Below are positions 35,926 to 45,065 of a DNA stretch of 47,550 bases, in pieces; positions within the stretch are counted from its first letter, which is position 1; each line of letters opens with the position of its first letter. The position numbers and the translations under genes were made by a program. The notes under the pieces were generated by a model. That model saw only the letters and a program-made list of their open reading frames with translations. It did not search any database and was not told the origin of the DNA. Origin of the DNA: Agrococcus baldri (GTDB lineage: Bacteria > Actinomycetota > Actinomycetes > Actinomycetales > Microbacteriaceae); NCBI GenBank assembly GCA_007988785.1, contig BJUU01000019.1, positions 1 to 47,550 on the forward strand. Direction: 5' to 3'.

Positions 35926-38190
35926 TTACTCCGCCGCGTCGGCCGTTGCCTCGGCCTTGCCCTCCGCAGCAGCGGGTGCGTTCTCGTCGACGACCTCGAG
36001 CGAGAGCTTGCCGCGGTCGTCGATCTTCGTGATCTCGACCTGGATCTTCTGGCCGACGGAGACGACGTCCTCGACGGCCTCGATGCGCTTGCCGCCGTTG
36101 AGGGCGCGCATGGCCGTCACGTGCAGCAGGCCGTCGCGGCCCGGCATGAGCGAGACGAAGGCGCCGAAGGACGCGATCTTCACGACCGTGCCGAGGAACC
36201 GCTCGCCGATCTCGGGGTTCGAGGGGTTGGCGATGGCGTTGACTGCGGCACGGGCGGCCTCGGCCGAGGGTCCGTCGACCGCGCCGATGTAGACGACGCC
36301 GGAGTCCTCGATCGAGATCTGGGCGCCCGTGTCGTCCTGGATCTGGTTGATCGTCTTGCCCTTCGGGCCGATCAGCTCGCCGATCTTGTCGACCGGGATC
36401 TGCACGCTGATGACGCGCGGCGCCGTGGGCGCCATCTCGTCGGGGGCGTCGATGGCGGCGTTCAGGACCTCGAGGATCTTCGTGCGCGCCTCCTTCGCCT
36501 GCGTCAGCGCACCCGTCAGCACCGAGGCCGGCAGGCCGGAGAGCTTCGTGTCGAGCTGGATGGCGGTGACGAACTCGGGCGTGCCGGCGACCTTGAAGTC
36601 CATGTCGCCCAGCGCGTCCTCGGCGCCCAGGATGTCGGTGAGCGCCGCGTAGCGGGTCTCGCCGTCGACCGTGTCGCTGACGAGGCCCATCGCGATGCCC
36701 GCGACCGGCGCCTTGAGCGGCACGCCGGCGTTCAGCAGCGCGAGCGTCGAGGCGCAGACCGAGCCCATCGACGTCGAGCCGTTCGAGCCCAGCGCCTCAG
36801 AGACCTGGCGGATCGCGTAGGGGAACTCCTCGCGGCTCGGCAGCACGGGCATGAGCGCACGCTCCGCCAGGGCTCCGTGGCCGATCTCGCGGCGCTTCGG
36901 GCTGCCGACGCGGCCCGTCTCACCGGTCGAGTAGGGCGGGAAGTTGTAGTTGTGCATGTAGCGCTTCGTGGTGACAGGGCTGAGCGAGTCGATCTGCTGC
37001 TCGAGCTTGAGCATGTTGAGCGTCGTGATGCCCATGATCTGCGTCTCGCCGCGCTGGAAGATCGCCGAGCCGTGCACGCGCGGCACGACGGCGACCTCTG
37101 CGTCGAGCGGGCGGATGTCGGCGAGGCCGCGTCCGTCCATGCGCACGCCGTCGGCGAGGATGCGGCCGCGCACGACCTCCTTCGTCACCGCCTTGTAGGC
37201 GCCCGAGACGTCGGTCGCGACGCTCGCGGCGAGCTCGCCGCGCTCGATGCGCTCGTTGATCTCCTGCTTGACCTGCTCCTTGAGCCTGTCGTCGGCGTCC
37301 TGGCGCTCGAGCTTGCCGGCGATCTGGTAGACCTCGGCGAGGCGCTCCTTGGCGATGCCGCGGACGGCCTCCAGCGCCTCCTCGGTGTACGGCGGGAAGA
37401 GCGGGTACTCCTGCGTCTCCTTGGCGGCGGTCTTCGCGACCTCCGCCTGCGCGGCGACGAGCTGCTTGATGAAGGGCTTCGAGGCCTCGAGGCCCTGCGC
37501 GACGATCTCCTCGGTCGGCTTGACGGCGCCGCCCTGGATGAGCTCCCACGCGTTGTCGGTGGCCTCGGCCTCGACCATCATGATCGCGACGTCGTCGGCA
37601 CCCGAGGCATCCGTCACCACACGGCCAGCGACGACCATGTTGAACACGGCCTGCTCGAGCTGCGAGTGCTTCGGGAAGGCGACCCACTGGCCGTCGATGA
37701 GCGCGACGCGCACACCGCCGATGGGGCCGTCGAAGGGCAGGCCCGAGAGCTGCGTCGACATGGACGCGGCGTTGATGGCGAGCACGTCGTACAGCTCGTC
37801 GGGCTCGATCGCGAGCACGGTGACGACGACCTGCACCTCGTTGCGGATGCCCTCCACGAACGACGGGCGCAGCGGCCGGTCAATGAGGCGGCAGGTGAGG
37901 ATGGCGTCGGTCGAGGGACGGCCCTCGCGACGGAAGAAGGAGCCGGGGATGCGGCCGGCGGCGTACATGCGCTCCTCGACGTCCACCGTGAGGGGGAAGA
38001 AGTCGAAGTGGTCCTTCGGGTGCTTCGAGACGCTCGTGGCGCTCAGCAGCATGGTCTCGTCGTCGATGTAGGCGACGGCCGCGCCCTGCGCCTGCTGCGC
38101 GAGGCGGCCCGTCTCGAAGCGGACGGTGCGGGTGCCGAAGCGGCCGTTGTCGATGACGGCCTCGGCGAATGTGATCTCAGGACCTTCCAT
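35926..38190 (-). CDS. pnp: Polyribonucleotide nucleotidyltransferase (PNPase)
   Basis: Phosphorolytic 3'-5' exoribonuclease and RNA-tailing enzyme. The 754-residue protein has two RNase PH domains separated by a helical region, with the conserved [14 protein letters not shown] and [12 protein letters not shown] motifs, a KH domain around [13 protein letters not shown] (about residue 610) and an S1 domain (about 667-733, [19 protein letters not shown]). A GGAGAGGAGAG precedes the ATG. A leader of about 170 nt begins after TAGCCT (38367-38372) and contains a hairpin. It follows rpsO, the usual rpsO-pnp pairing, here separated by a strong terminator. Confidence 0.98.
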   Translation of the reverse strand: MEGPEITFAEAVIDNGRFGTRTVRFETGRLAQQAQGAAVAYIDDETMLLSATSVSKHPKDHFDFFPLTVDVEERMYAAGRIPGSFFRREGRPSTDAILTCRLIDRPLRPSFVEGIRNEVQVVVTVLAIEPDELYDVLAINAASMSTQLSGLPFDGPIGGVRVALIDGQWVAFPKHSQLEQAVFNMVVAGRVVTDASGADDVAIMMVEAEATDNAWELIQGGAVKPTEEIVAQGLEASKPFIKQLVAAQAEVAKTAAKETQEYPLFPPYTEEALEAVRGIAKERLAEVYQIAGKLERQDADDRLKEQVKQEINERIERGELAASVATDVSGAYKAVTKEVVRGRILADGVRMDGRGLADIRPLDAEVAVVPRVHGSAIFQRGETQIMGITTLNMLKLEQQIDSLSPVTTKRYMHNYNFPPYSTGETGRVGSPKRREIGHGALAERALMPVLPSREEFPYAIRQVSEALGSNGSTSMGSVCASTLALLNAGVPLKAPVAGIAMGLVSDTVDGETRYAALTDILGAEDALGDMDFKVAGTPEFVTAIQLDTKLSGLPASVLTGALTQAKEARTKILEVLNAAIDAPDEMAPTAPRVISVQIPVDKIGELIGPKGKTINQIQDDTGAQISIEDSGVVYIGAVDGPSAEAARAAVNAIANPSNPEIGERFLGTVVKIASFGAFVSLMPGRDGLLHVTAMRALNGGKRIEAVEDVVSVGQKIQVEITKIDDRGKLSLEVVDENAPAAAEGKAEATADAAE

Positions 38191-38208
38191 GAAGGTCTCT
38201 CCTCTCCT

Positions 38209-38225
38209 GTGCCCGGGGAGGGCAC
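38209..38225 (-). promoter_or_regulatory. Hairpin in the pnp leader
   Basis: GTGCCC-5 nt-GGGCAC just upstream of the pnp Shine-Dalgarno. The candidate promoter TAGCCT lies at 38367-38372. PNPase autoregulates through leader structures in other bacteria; such a role here is inference. Confidence 0.35.
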
Positions 38226-38420
38226 GACATGGCGGTCGTGCGCCTGTCGCTGCTAGGAGTGGTCATCAGTGGGGAGCGTCGAAGCGAGTTCGGCACCCTC
38301 CACCAACGACCAGCTCTCGAGCGGGTGCGAGTGGGGCGCACGACGGCCGCAGACGCGGCCTCGCACAGGCTACCAGCACCCTGCCCGGAACAGCAGGAAG
38401 GGCGGTGTCCCGAGCATGAC

Positions 38421-38450
38421 GAAGGGCCGACCCCGCGGGGTCGGCCCTTC
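38421..38450 (-). terminator. rpsO terminator, perfect 30-bp palindrome
   Basis: The stretch from GAAGGGCCGACCCC at 38421-38434 onward is self-complementary over 30 bases, centred at CGCG. It starts 21 bases after the rpsO stop. There is no U-tract, typical of GC-rich actinobacteria. Confidence 0.85.
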
Positions 38451-38470
38451 CGGAACGCGTGGGAAGGCGC

Positions 38471-38740
38471 TCAGCGACGGAGGCCGAGGCGCTCGATCAG
38501 CGAGCGGTAGCGCTCGATGTCGACGTCCGACAGGTAGCCGAGCAGACGGCGACGCTGACCGACGAGCAGCAGCAGGCCACGACGCGAGTGGTGGTCGTGC
38601 TTGTGCTCCTTCAGGTGCTCCGTGAGGTCCGTGATGCGGCGCGACAGCATCGCGACCTGCACCTCGGGGCTCCCGGTGTCGCCCTCGTGGGTGGCGAACT
38701 CCTCGATGATGGCCTTCTTGATCTCTGCGTTCAGGCTCAT
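38471..38740 (-). CDS. rpsO: 30S ribosomal protein S15
   Basis: Binds the central domain of 16S rRNA and helps assemble the small subunit. The 89-residue protein contains the invariant [14 protein letters not shown] and [21 protein letters not shown] stretches. The ATG at 38740 has GGAGAGAGGGG upstream; a longer frame to 38827 lies in the leader. A -10-like TAGTCT lies at 38827-38832. It is followed by a strong terminator and then pnp. Confidence 0.98.
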   Translation of the reverse strand: MSLNAEIKKAIIEEFATHEGDTGSPEVQVAMLSRRITDLTEHLKEHKHDHHSRRGLLLLVGQRRRLLGYLSDVDIERYRSLIERLGLRR

Positions 38741-38909
38741 GTGGGGCCCCTCTCTCCTCGCAGCGCGGTGCTCGTGCCGGATGCACGAGCGCTCTTTCTC
38801 CGCGGCCGATTCACGGCAACCGGCCAAGACTACCAGGTTTGCGGGGTCAGCGGCGGGCCTTCGACACGGTGTGCGCCTGCGGCGCGCACCGGCTCAGGCA
38901 GCAAGGGGG

Positions 38910-40157
38910 TCAGCGCCGCTGCGGCCAGGCCGGGTCGAGGTCGCCGAAGCGCTGCACGCGCGCGCCGGCCTGCGCCGCGACCGGCATGCCCTGCTGCACC
39001 GGCACCGGCTGCCCGATCGCGACCGTCGCCATCGAGCGACGCAGGTGCGTGAGCTTCGCCAGCAGCGAGGTCTCGCCCGCGACGTGCCGGGCGCGGTCGC
39101 GGCCGACGAGCGCATGCTGTCGGTGGTTGGCGAGCCGCGTGGCGGTCTGGATGTACTGCTGCATGGGCCTGCGCAGCCCGCGCGAGCGCGCCCAGTCCAT
39201 CAGCCGCGCCCGCCCGTCGCCGGACGAGAGCCGCTCGACCTCCTCGTGGCTGAACCAGCCGGCCCGGCCGTAGTCGTGCAGCCGCACGCGCGTGATCTTG
39301 CGCTCCTGCCGCAGCAGCAGCCAGACGAGCGCTGCCGCGAGCAGGCACAGCGGCACCTGCACCAGCAGGTAGTAGACGAAGAAGCCCAGCGTGCCGCCCG
39401 GCACCCAGAAGCTCGAGGAGTTCCAGAGCGCGTGCAGGAGCGCCGAGACCAGGTGCCCGGCGGGGAACGCCAGCAGGATCCACCAGCGACTGCGCAGCCG
39501 CGCGGCGAAGCCGAGCGCCAGCCCGACGCCGACTGCCGTGAAGATCGCGTGCGTCAGCGGACTCATGATGCCGCGCAGGAAGAAGATGAACGAGCCGTCG
39601 CCGCTCTCGCTGATCGAGGTGCCGAAGTAGAGGATGTTCTCGGTGAACGCGAAGCCGGCCGCCGACAGCGCGCCGAAGACGATGCCGTCGACCGGCCCGT
39701 CGAAGGCCTTGCGGAAGAACAGGAACATGATCGCCACGGGGATCGCCTTCCACAGCTCCTCCGTGAACGGCGCCTGGATCACGGTGGCGTAGAACTCGAA
39801 CTCCTCCTGCGAGCCGAGCCACGGCACCACGAGGGGCTGCAGCACCGCCTCGTTGAGCCACAGCGTCAGGAGCACGGCGGCGATGCCGCCCCACAGCGCC
39901 GCGAACCACATCGCGATGCGCGGCTCGGGCTCCCAGCGGTCGATGGCGAGCACCGCCCACACCACGAACGCGAGCGGGAACAGCGCCATCACGCCGGAGC
40001 CGGCCACGAGGCCGGCGTTGCCGATCGCGCCCGCGAGGATGAAGATGACGCCGAACGACGCGATGCCCAGCACCGCGATGCCGACGATGCCGAGGATGAG
40101 CCCGACGTTCGGGCCGGAGCTGCGCGCGAAGGGCGACGGCTGGGCGGGGACACTCAC
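38910..40157 (-). CDS. prsW: PrsW family intramembrane metalloprotease
   Basis: The 415-residue membrane protein has about eight hydrophobic segments and the PrsW motifs E133-E134-x2-K137 (FTEELWK), F169-x3-E173 (FAFTEN) and H203 in SPLTHAIFT, with further histidines H235 and H242. PrsW cleaves the anti-sigma factor RsiW in Bacillus; the substrate here is unknown and no sigma/anti-sigma pair is in the window. A hydrophilic basic tail of about 110 residues follows the last helix. The GTG start is preceded by TACGAT-6 nt, a leaderless signature. Confidence 0.9.
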   Translation of the reverse strand: MSVPAQPSPFARSSGPNVGLILGIVGIAVLGIASFGVIFILAGAIGNAGLVAGSGVMALFPLAFVVWAVLAIDRWEPEPRIAMWFAALWGGIAAVLLTLWLNEAVLQPLVVPWLGSQEEFEFYATVIQAPFTEELWKAIPVAIMFLFFRKAFDGPVDGIVFGALSAAGFAFTENILYFGTSISESGDGSFIFFLRGIMSPLTHAIFTAVGVGLALGFAARLRSRWWILLAFPAGHLVSALLHALWNSSSFWVPGGTLGFFVYYLLVQVPLCLLAAALVWLLLRQERKITRVRLHDYGRAGWFSHEEVERLSSGDGRARLMDWARSRGLRRPMQQYIQTATRLANHRQHALVGRDRARHVAGETSLLAKLTHLRRSMATVAIGQPVPVQQGMPVAAQAGARVQRFGDLDPAWPQRR

Positions 40158-40163
40158 CCGGGG

Positions 40164-40169
40164 ATCGTA
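40164..40169 (-). promoter_or_regulatory. Candidate -10 for leaderless prsW
   Basis: TACGAT, 6 nt, then GTG at 40157; it lies in the 34-bp gap after aspA. Confidence 0.5.
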
Positions 40170-40191
40170 TCGGGGAGCGCCCCGCCGCGCC

Positions 40192-41703
40192 TCAGGAGCG
40201 CTCGTCGTCGGGCAGCTGCTGCGGCGTGATGACCGGGATCGCCTGCGTCACCGGCTGCAGACCCGACAGACGGGCCGGCGCGAGCAGCCGCTCGACCCGC
40301 TCGCGCTCCATCAGGCCGCTCTCGACCACCAGGTCGGCGATCGACTTGTGGCCCGTGAGCGCCTGGCGCGCGAGCTTCGCCGAGTCGGAGTAGCCGAGGT
40401 AGGGAGTGAGCGCGGTCACGACGCCCACCGAGGTGCCGACCATCAGGTCGAGCCGCTCGCGGTTCGCCTCGATGCCGTCGATGCAGTTGACGCGCAGCGT
40501 CATGCACGCCTGCGTCATCCAGTGCAGCGACTGGAGGATCTGGTGGGTGATGACGGGCTCGAAGGCGTTGAGCTGCAGCTGCCCGGCCTCGGACGCGGCG
40601 GTGACCGTCGCATCCGATCCGATGACCGCGAACGCCACCTGGTTGACGACCTCGGGGATGACGGGGTTGACCTTGCCGGGCATGATCGACGAGCCGGCGG
40701 CCTTGGCCGGCAGCGAGATCTCGCCCAGGCCCGCCTGCGGGCCGGAGGAGAGCAGGCGCAGGTCGTTGCAGATCTTCGACAGCTTCACGGCGCAGCGCTT
40801 GAGCGCGCCGGAGACGGTCATGAACACGCCCGTGTCGCTCGTCGCCTCCACCAGGTCGCTCGCGGTCACGATCGGCAGCCCGGTGAGCTCGGCCAGGTGG
40901 CGGCTGGCCGCCTCGGCGTAGCGCGGGTCGGCGGTGATGCCGGTGCCGATCGCGGTCGCGCCCAGGTTGACCTCGGAGAGCCACTTGATGGTCTCCTCGA
41001 GCCGGTCGTAGTCCTCGCGCAGCGTGACCGCGAAGCCGCGGAACTCCTGCCCGAGCGTCATCGGCACGGCGTCCTGCAGCTGCGTGCGACCGACCTTGAG
41101 CACGTCGTGGAACTCGCGCGCCTTCGCGTCCAGCGCATCCGTCAGCCTCGACAGCTCGTCGAGCAGGCGCCGCAGGGTGAAGGCCATCGCGACCTTGATC
41201 GAGGTGGGGTAGGTGTCGTTCGTCGACTGCGAGCGGTTGACGTCGTCGATGGGGCTGAAGTGCTCGTAGGCGCCCTTGGGGTGGCCGAGCTCGACGAGGG
41301 CCGCGTTGGCGATCACCTCGTTGGTGTTCATGTTCGTCGAGGTGCCGGCGCCGCCCTGGATGACGCCGACCTTGAACTGGTCGTGCAGCTCGCCTGCCTG
41401 GATGCGGCGGCAGATGTGGTCGATCAGGTCGGCCTTCTCGGGCGCGAGCGAGCCGATCTCCTTGTTGGCGCGCGCGCAGGCCTGCTTGACGACCGCGAGC
41501 GCGTTCACGAGGTCGGAGTAGACCGAGATGGAGCGGCCGGTGATGGGGAAGTTGATGAGCGCGCGCTCGGTGTGGATCCCCCAGTAGGCGTCGGCCGGCA
41601 CGGGCAGCTCGCCGAGCGAGTCGCGCTCGATGCGGGTGGGGCCGGAGTAGCTGCGCTCCCCCTGCGGTGCGGGCTCGAGCTTGTATGCGGGCGTGTCGGT
41701 CAT
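40192..41703 (-). CDS. aspA: Aspartate ammonia-lyase
   Basis: Converts aspartate to fumarate and ammonia. The 503-residue protein carries the fumarase/aspartase signature GSSIMPGKVN (about 333-342), the AspA-type NMNTNEVIAN and DDVNRSQSTNDTYPTS stretches, and full length. Class II fumarase is the alternative, but these motifs favour aspartase. ATG at 41703 has GGAGCC six bases upstream (the ATG four codons earlier is less likely). A -10-like TAGGCT (41775-41780) gives it its own promoter with a hairpin in the leader. It follows the kynurenine operon on the same strand. Confidence 0.93.
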   Translation of the reverse strand: MTDTPAYKLEPAPQGERSYSGPTRIERDSLGELPVPADAYWGIHTERALINFPITGRSISVYSDLVNALAVVKQACARANKEIGSLAPEKADLIDHICRRIQAGELHDQFKVGVIQGGAGTSTNMNTNEVIANAALVELGHPKGAYEHFSPIDDVNRSQSTNDTYPTSIKVAMAFTLRRLLDELSRLTDALDAKAREFHDVLKVGRTQLQDAVPMTLGQEFRGFAVTLREDYDRLEETIKWLSEVNLGATAIGTGITADPRYAEAASRHLAELTGLPIVTASDLVEATSDTGVFMTVSGALKRCAVKLSKICNDLRLLSSGPQAGLGEISLPAKAAGSSIMPGKVNPVIPEVVNQVAFAVIGSDATVTAASEAGQLQLNAFEPVITHQILQSLHWMTQACMTLRVNCIDGIEANRERLDLMVGTSVGVVTALTPYLGYSDSAKLARQALTGHKSIADLVVESGLMERERVERLLAPARLSGLQPVTQAIPVITPQQLPDDERS

Positions 41704-41740
41704 TGCTGGCTCCATTGCCGGGGACGGCGCTTCGTGGGCG

Positions 41741-41780
41741 GCGGGCGATCGGTGCGGGGTTCGCCCGCGCCTCGAGCCTA
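41741..41780 (-). promoter_or_regulatory. aspA promoter and leader hairpin
   Basis: TAGGCT (41775-41780) is a candidate -10. Downstream, GCGGGCGA (41741-41748) pairs with TCGCCCGC (41761-41768), which may end kynU transcription or structure the aspA leader. Confidence 0.4.
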
Positions 41781-41792
41781 GCCGGGCGCGCA

Positions 41793-43040
41793 TCACCCTG
41801 CCCGGCGCAGCTCCTCCCCGAGCGCGGCGATGCCGCCCTCGACCTCGGCGAAGGTGGTCGACAGCGGCGAGAGGCCGATGCGGATGCCGTCGGGCGCGCG
41901 GAAGTCGGGGATGACGCCGCGCTGCCAGAGGCGCTCGGTGACGGCGCGGAACGACGGATGCGTCAGCGTCAGGTGGCTGCCCCGGTGCGGCCCGGCGGGT
42001 GGGCTGGCCAGGCGCGGGCGCTGCCCGCCGACCTCGTGCGGCAGCACGTGCTCGGCGAGCGCCGCCTCGGCGAAGTCGGTGAGCGCGACCGACTTCTCGC
42101 GGATGGCGGCGATGCCGACCTGCTCGACGAGCTCGAGCATCGCCTCGAGCGCGACGGTGGCGAGCACGGGCGGCGTGCCACTGAGGAAGCGGCGCAGATC
42201 GGGGGCCGCGCGGTAGTGGCGCTCCATGAGGAAGACGTCGGCCGCGCCCATCCAGCCCTGGATGGGCTGCTCGAGCTCGCCCTGCAGGTGCTCGGCGACG
42301 TAGCCGAAGGCGGGCGAGCCGGGCCCGCCGTTCAGGTACTTGTAGGTGCAGCCGACCGCCAGGTCGACGCCGCACGCGTCGAGCTCGGTGGGGATGACGC
42401 CGACCGAGTGGCACAGATCCCACAGCATGAGCGCGCCCGCCTCGTGCGCGGCCTCGGTGATGCCGGCCATGTCGGCGAGGAAGCCCGAGCGGTAGGCCAC
42501 GTGGCTCAGCAGCACGAGCGCCGTGCGCTCGCCCACCGCCTCCCGCACCTGCTCGAGCGACACTCCGCTCGCCGGGTCGGCCTCGATCCAGCGGATCGTC
42601 AGCCCGCGCTCGGCCGCGACGCCCTCGACGACGAAGCGGTCGGTCGGGAAGCTGTCGTCGTCGATCACGATCTCCCGGCGCTCTGGATCGGCCGCGAGCC
42701 GCGCGTCGACGGCTGCGCGCGCGAGCTTGTAGAGCAGCACGGTGGTCGAGTCGCCCACGAAGGCCTGGCCGGGCGCCGCGCCGACGAGCGCGCCGATGCG
42801 GTCGCCGAGGCCGAAGGGGCGCTCCATCCACTGCTCGTCCCACGAGCGGATGAGCCGCTCGCCCCAGTCGCGCTCGACGAAGCCGGCGAAGCGCTCGGGC
42901 AGGTCGGCGAGCGGGCGGCCGAGCGAGTTGCCGTCGAGGTACGAGACGACGTCGCCGCCGCGCACGAAGCGCCGCGCGTGGGCAGCGAGCGGGTCGGCGG
43001 CGTCGAGCTCGGCGGCGCGGCCGGCGAGTGCGGTGGTCAT
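41793..43040 (-). CDS. kynU: Kynureninase
   Basis: PLP enzyme that cleaves kynurenine to anthranilate and alanine. The 415-residue protein has the N-terminal SYLDGNSLGRPL, the PLP-contact VGDSTTVLLYKL, D208 and H211 in LWDLCHSVG, and the Schiff-base lysine K234 in CTYKYLNGGPGSPAF. The ATG start overlaps the stop of the amidohydrolase gene (ATGA). It is third in kynA-amidohydrolase-kynU. A role in catabolism of tryptophan to anthranilate is the simplest reading; genes for the 3-hydroxykynurenine branch to NAD are not present here. Confidence 0.96.
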   Translation of the reverse strand: MTTALAGRAAELDAADPLAAHARRFVRGGDVVSYLDGNSLGRPLADLPERFAGFVERDWGERLIRSWDEQWMERPFGLGDRIGALVGAAPGQAFVGDSTTVLLYKLARAAVDARLAADPERREIVIDDDSFPTDRFVVEGVAAERGLTIRWIEADPASGVSLEQVREAVGERTALVLLSHVAYRSGFLADMAGITEAAHEAGALMLWDLCHSVGVIPTELDACGVDLAVGCTYKYLNGGPGSPAFGYVAEHLQGELEQPIQGWMGAADVFLMERHYRAAPDLRRFLSGTPPVLATVALEAMLELVEQVGIAAIREKSVALTDFAEAALAEHVLPHEVGGQRPRLASPPAGPHRGSHLTLTHPSFRAVTERLWQRGVIPDFRAPDGIRIGLSPLSTTFAEVEGGIAALGEELRRAG

Positions 43041-44107
43041 GCGGATGCCTCCAGGTCGGTGATGCGCATCGGTCGCGCGTGGTGCAGGGCGGCGATGACG
43101 GCATCGTCGCCGTCGACCTCCGCCGGGAGGGCGCTGATGGTCGGCCCGCCGGGCCGCAGCGCCACGGGATGCGGCGCGCCGCGCGGCGGGGCGAGCAGCG
43201 CGTCGACGAGCGCCGTGCCCTCGACGCCCGCCTGCCGCAGCGCGGCGAGCTCGTGCGCGTCGAGGTCGAGGCGGGTGATGCCGTTGCCGAGGTCGGAGCC
43301 GTAGAGGACCGCTCCCCCGGCGGCGGCGAACCGCGCGAGGTTGTCGGTCGCGCGCGCGAACGCGGTCTCGTCGCCGTCGCGGCCGTGCATCGCGAGCGTC
43401 GAGATCCACGTCTGCCGGCCGGCGGCGGCGCGCACGAGCTCGTCGCTCAGCCGCTCGGTCCACGGCGTGTGGGCGAGGATGTCGACGCCCGCGGTCAGCG
43501 CCCGCTCGGCCTGGCCGGCGCCCTGCACGTGCGCGGCGAGCGGCAGACCCGCCCCGTGCGTCTCGGCGACGATCGCGGCGAGCAGCGCGTCGTCGGGCAC
43601 CGGCCCGTCGTCGCTGTTCAGCATGACCTTGATGACGGATGCGCCTGCCGCGGCCTGCGCGCGGATCGAACGCGCCGCGCCGGCCGCGTCGGCGAGCTCG
43701 GCGACAGTACCCGGCGCCGCCCAGGGGCGATCGGAGGGGTAGCCGCCGGGTGCGGCGTGGAAGGGGCCGGCGAAGCGGATCTCGAGCGCGGGATGCGCGG
43801 CGGCGACCGCCTCGATGAGGCCCGGCAGCGCAGCGGGCGTCCAGCCGAGGTCGAGCACGCGCGCGAACGCGGTCGGCGTCGGCTCGGCGGCATCGCTGAG
43901 CCCCAGGTGCACGTGGGCGTCGGTGATGGGCGGCAGCAGCGTGAGCTCGTGGCGCGGCAGCTGCCGCTCCGCGCCCGTCGCCGCGGCGGCGGAGCCGGGG
44001 CGCACCGGGGTGACGCCCGTGCGTGTGAGCTGCAGCACCGCATCCGCCACCCACGTCCCGCCGATGCGGGCCCGTGCGACGCGGGCGAGCCGCGGTGGGG
44101 CGCTCAC
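43037..44107 (-). CDS. Amidohydrolase-superfamily protein, candidate kynurenine formamidase
   Basis: The 356-residue metal-dependent hydrolase has a complete amidohydrolase ligand set: H65 and H67 (TDAHVHLG), K160 (ASVIKVML), H193 (LAAHVQG), H213 (DILAHTP) and D272 (LYGSDLGN), so it should be an active mono- or binuclear enzyme. It is wedged between kynA and kynU with 4-base overlaps on both sides (GTG start at 44107 in the kynA stop). No KynB or alpha/beta-hydrolase formamidase is visible, so hydrolysis of N-formylkynurenine is a reasonable guess. That function is inferred from context; imidazolonepropionase-like or other ring-opening activities remain possible. Confidence 0.85.
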   Translation of the reverse strand: MSAPPRLARVARARIGGTWVADAVLQLTRTGVTPVRPGSAAAATGAERQLPRHELTLLPPITDAHVHLGLSDAAEPTPTAFARVLDLGWTPAALPGLIEAVAAAHPALEIRFAGPFHAAPGGYPSDRPWAAPGTVAELADAAGAARSIRAQAAAGASVIKVMLNSDDGPVPDDALLAAIVAETHGAGLPLAAHVQGAGQAERALTAGVDILAHTPWTERLSDELVRAAAGRQTWISTLAMHGRDGDETAFARATDNLARFAAAGGAVLYGSDLGNGITRLDLDAHELAALRQAGVEGTALVDALLAPPRGAPHPVALRPGGPTISALPAEVDGDDAVIAALHHARPMRITDLEASA

Positions 44108-44979
44108 CCCTCGATCCGGGTGCGCACGACGTACAGCTCGGGGAAGAACGTCAGCTCGAGGGCGCGCTTGAGGAAGTCGACGCCGCTCGAGCCGCCGGTG
44201 CCGCGCTTCATGCCGATCGTGCGAGTGACGGTGCGGAGGTGGCGGAAGCGCCAGAACTGGAAGTTGTCCTCGAGGTCGACGAGCTCCTCGCAGGCCTCGT
44301 AGGCGCGCCAGTCCTCGCCGCCCTGCGGCCGCCCGGCATCCTCGTAGATCGCCTGGAAGACCGGCACGAGCGCCTCGGTGTAGACGTGCGCCTGCGTGAC
44401 GTCGCGCTCGAGCAGCTCGGCCGGCACCGCGTGGCCGCGGCGGGCGAGGTGCCGCAGGAACTCGTCGTAGAGGCTCGGCCGGCGCAGCTCGGCCTCGAGC
44501 GCGGCGTGGTCGGCCGGGTTCGACTCGAAGACCTGCAGCATCTTGGCGTGCTTGTTGCCGAGCGCGAACTCCACCTGCCGGTACTGCGCGCTCTGGAAGC
44601 CGGACGCGCTCGCGAGCGAGCCGCGGAACTGCGCGTACTCGGTGGGCGTGAGCGTCGCGAGCACCGACCACTGCTGCGTCAGCACCTCCTGGATGTGCTT
44701 GACGCGGGCGATGCGCTTGAGCGCCGCGCCCAGGTCGTCGGCCGCGAGCAGCGCGCGCGCGTCGTCGAGCTCGTGGATGACGAGCTTGAGCCACAGCTCG
44801 GTCGTCTGGTGCTGGATGATGAACAGCAGCTCGTCGTGGTGCTCGGGGTCGCTCTTGGGGTGCTGCGAGTCGAGCAGCGTGTCGAGGCCCAGGTAGCCCC
44901 CGTACGTCATGCGGTCGCTGAGATCGGTGACGACGCCGTCCTCGATCTCGCGGGTGTTGTGCTCGACGGGCACGGGCAT
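44104..44979 (-). CDS. kynA: Tryptophan 2,3-dioxygenase
   Basis: Haem enzyme that oxidises tryptophan to N-formylkynurenine. The 291-residue protein has the active-site helix [35 protein letters not shown], the conserved [17 protein letters not shown] and the [10 protein letters not shown] loop, all typical of TDO. ATG at 44979 directly abuts GAGGAGG; GTG at 44973, two codons later, would have normal spacing and may be the true start (289 residues). A -10-like TACCGT lies at 45013-45018. It is the first gene of kynA-amidohydrolase-kynU. Confidence 0.97.
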   Translation of the reverse strand: MPVPVEHNTREIEDGVVTDLSDRMTYGGYLGLDTLLDSQHPKSDPEHHDELLFIIQHQTTELWLKLVIHELDDARALLAADDLGAALKRIARVKHIQEVLTQQWSVLATLTPTEYAQFRGSLASASGFQSAQYRQVEFALGNKHAKMLQVFESNPADHAALEAELRRPSLYDEFLRHLARRGHAVPAELLERDVTQAHVYTEALVPVFQAIYEDAGRPQGGEDWRAYEACEELVDLEDNFQFWRFRHLRTVTRTIGMKRGTGGSSGVDFLKRALELTFFPELYVVRTRIEG

Positions 44980-45012
44980 CCTCCTCGACGCTGGGGGCGG
45001 GGCTGGAACTCC

Positions 45013-45018
45013 ACGGTA
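45013..45018 (-). promoter_or_regulatory. Candidate -10 of the kynurenine operon
   Basis: TACCGT on the minus strand, predicting a leader of about 30 nt before kynA. A CTGACG (45038-45043) upstream could be a weak -35. Confidence 0.4.
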
Positions 45019-45065
45019 ACGCGCCGGGCGGGTGCCGCGTCAGGTGTGCACGGCGACGGGCTCGG

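Noticed and set aside
36121-38256. A 711-codon plus-strand frame opposite pnp
   Set aside because: Same artefact; pnp on the minus strand is unmistakable over its entire length.
40192-43104. aspA read as a 970-residue fusion running through kynU
   Set aside because: Upstream residues are an out-of-frame reading of kynU. AspA family similarity and a Shine-Dalgarno sequence begin at 41703.
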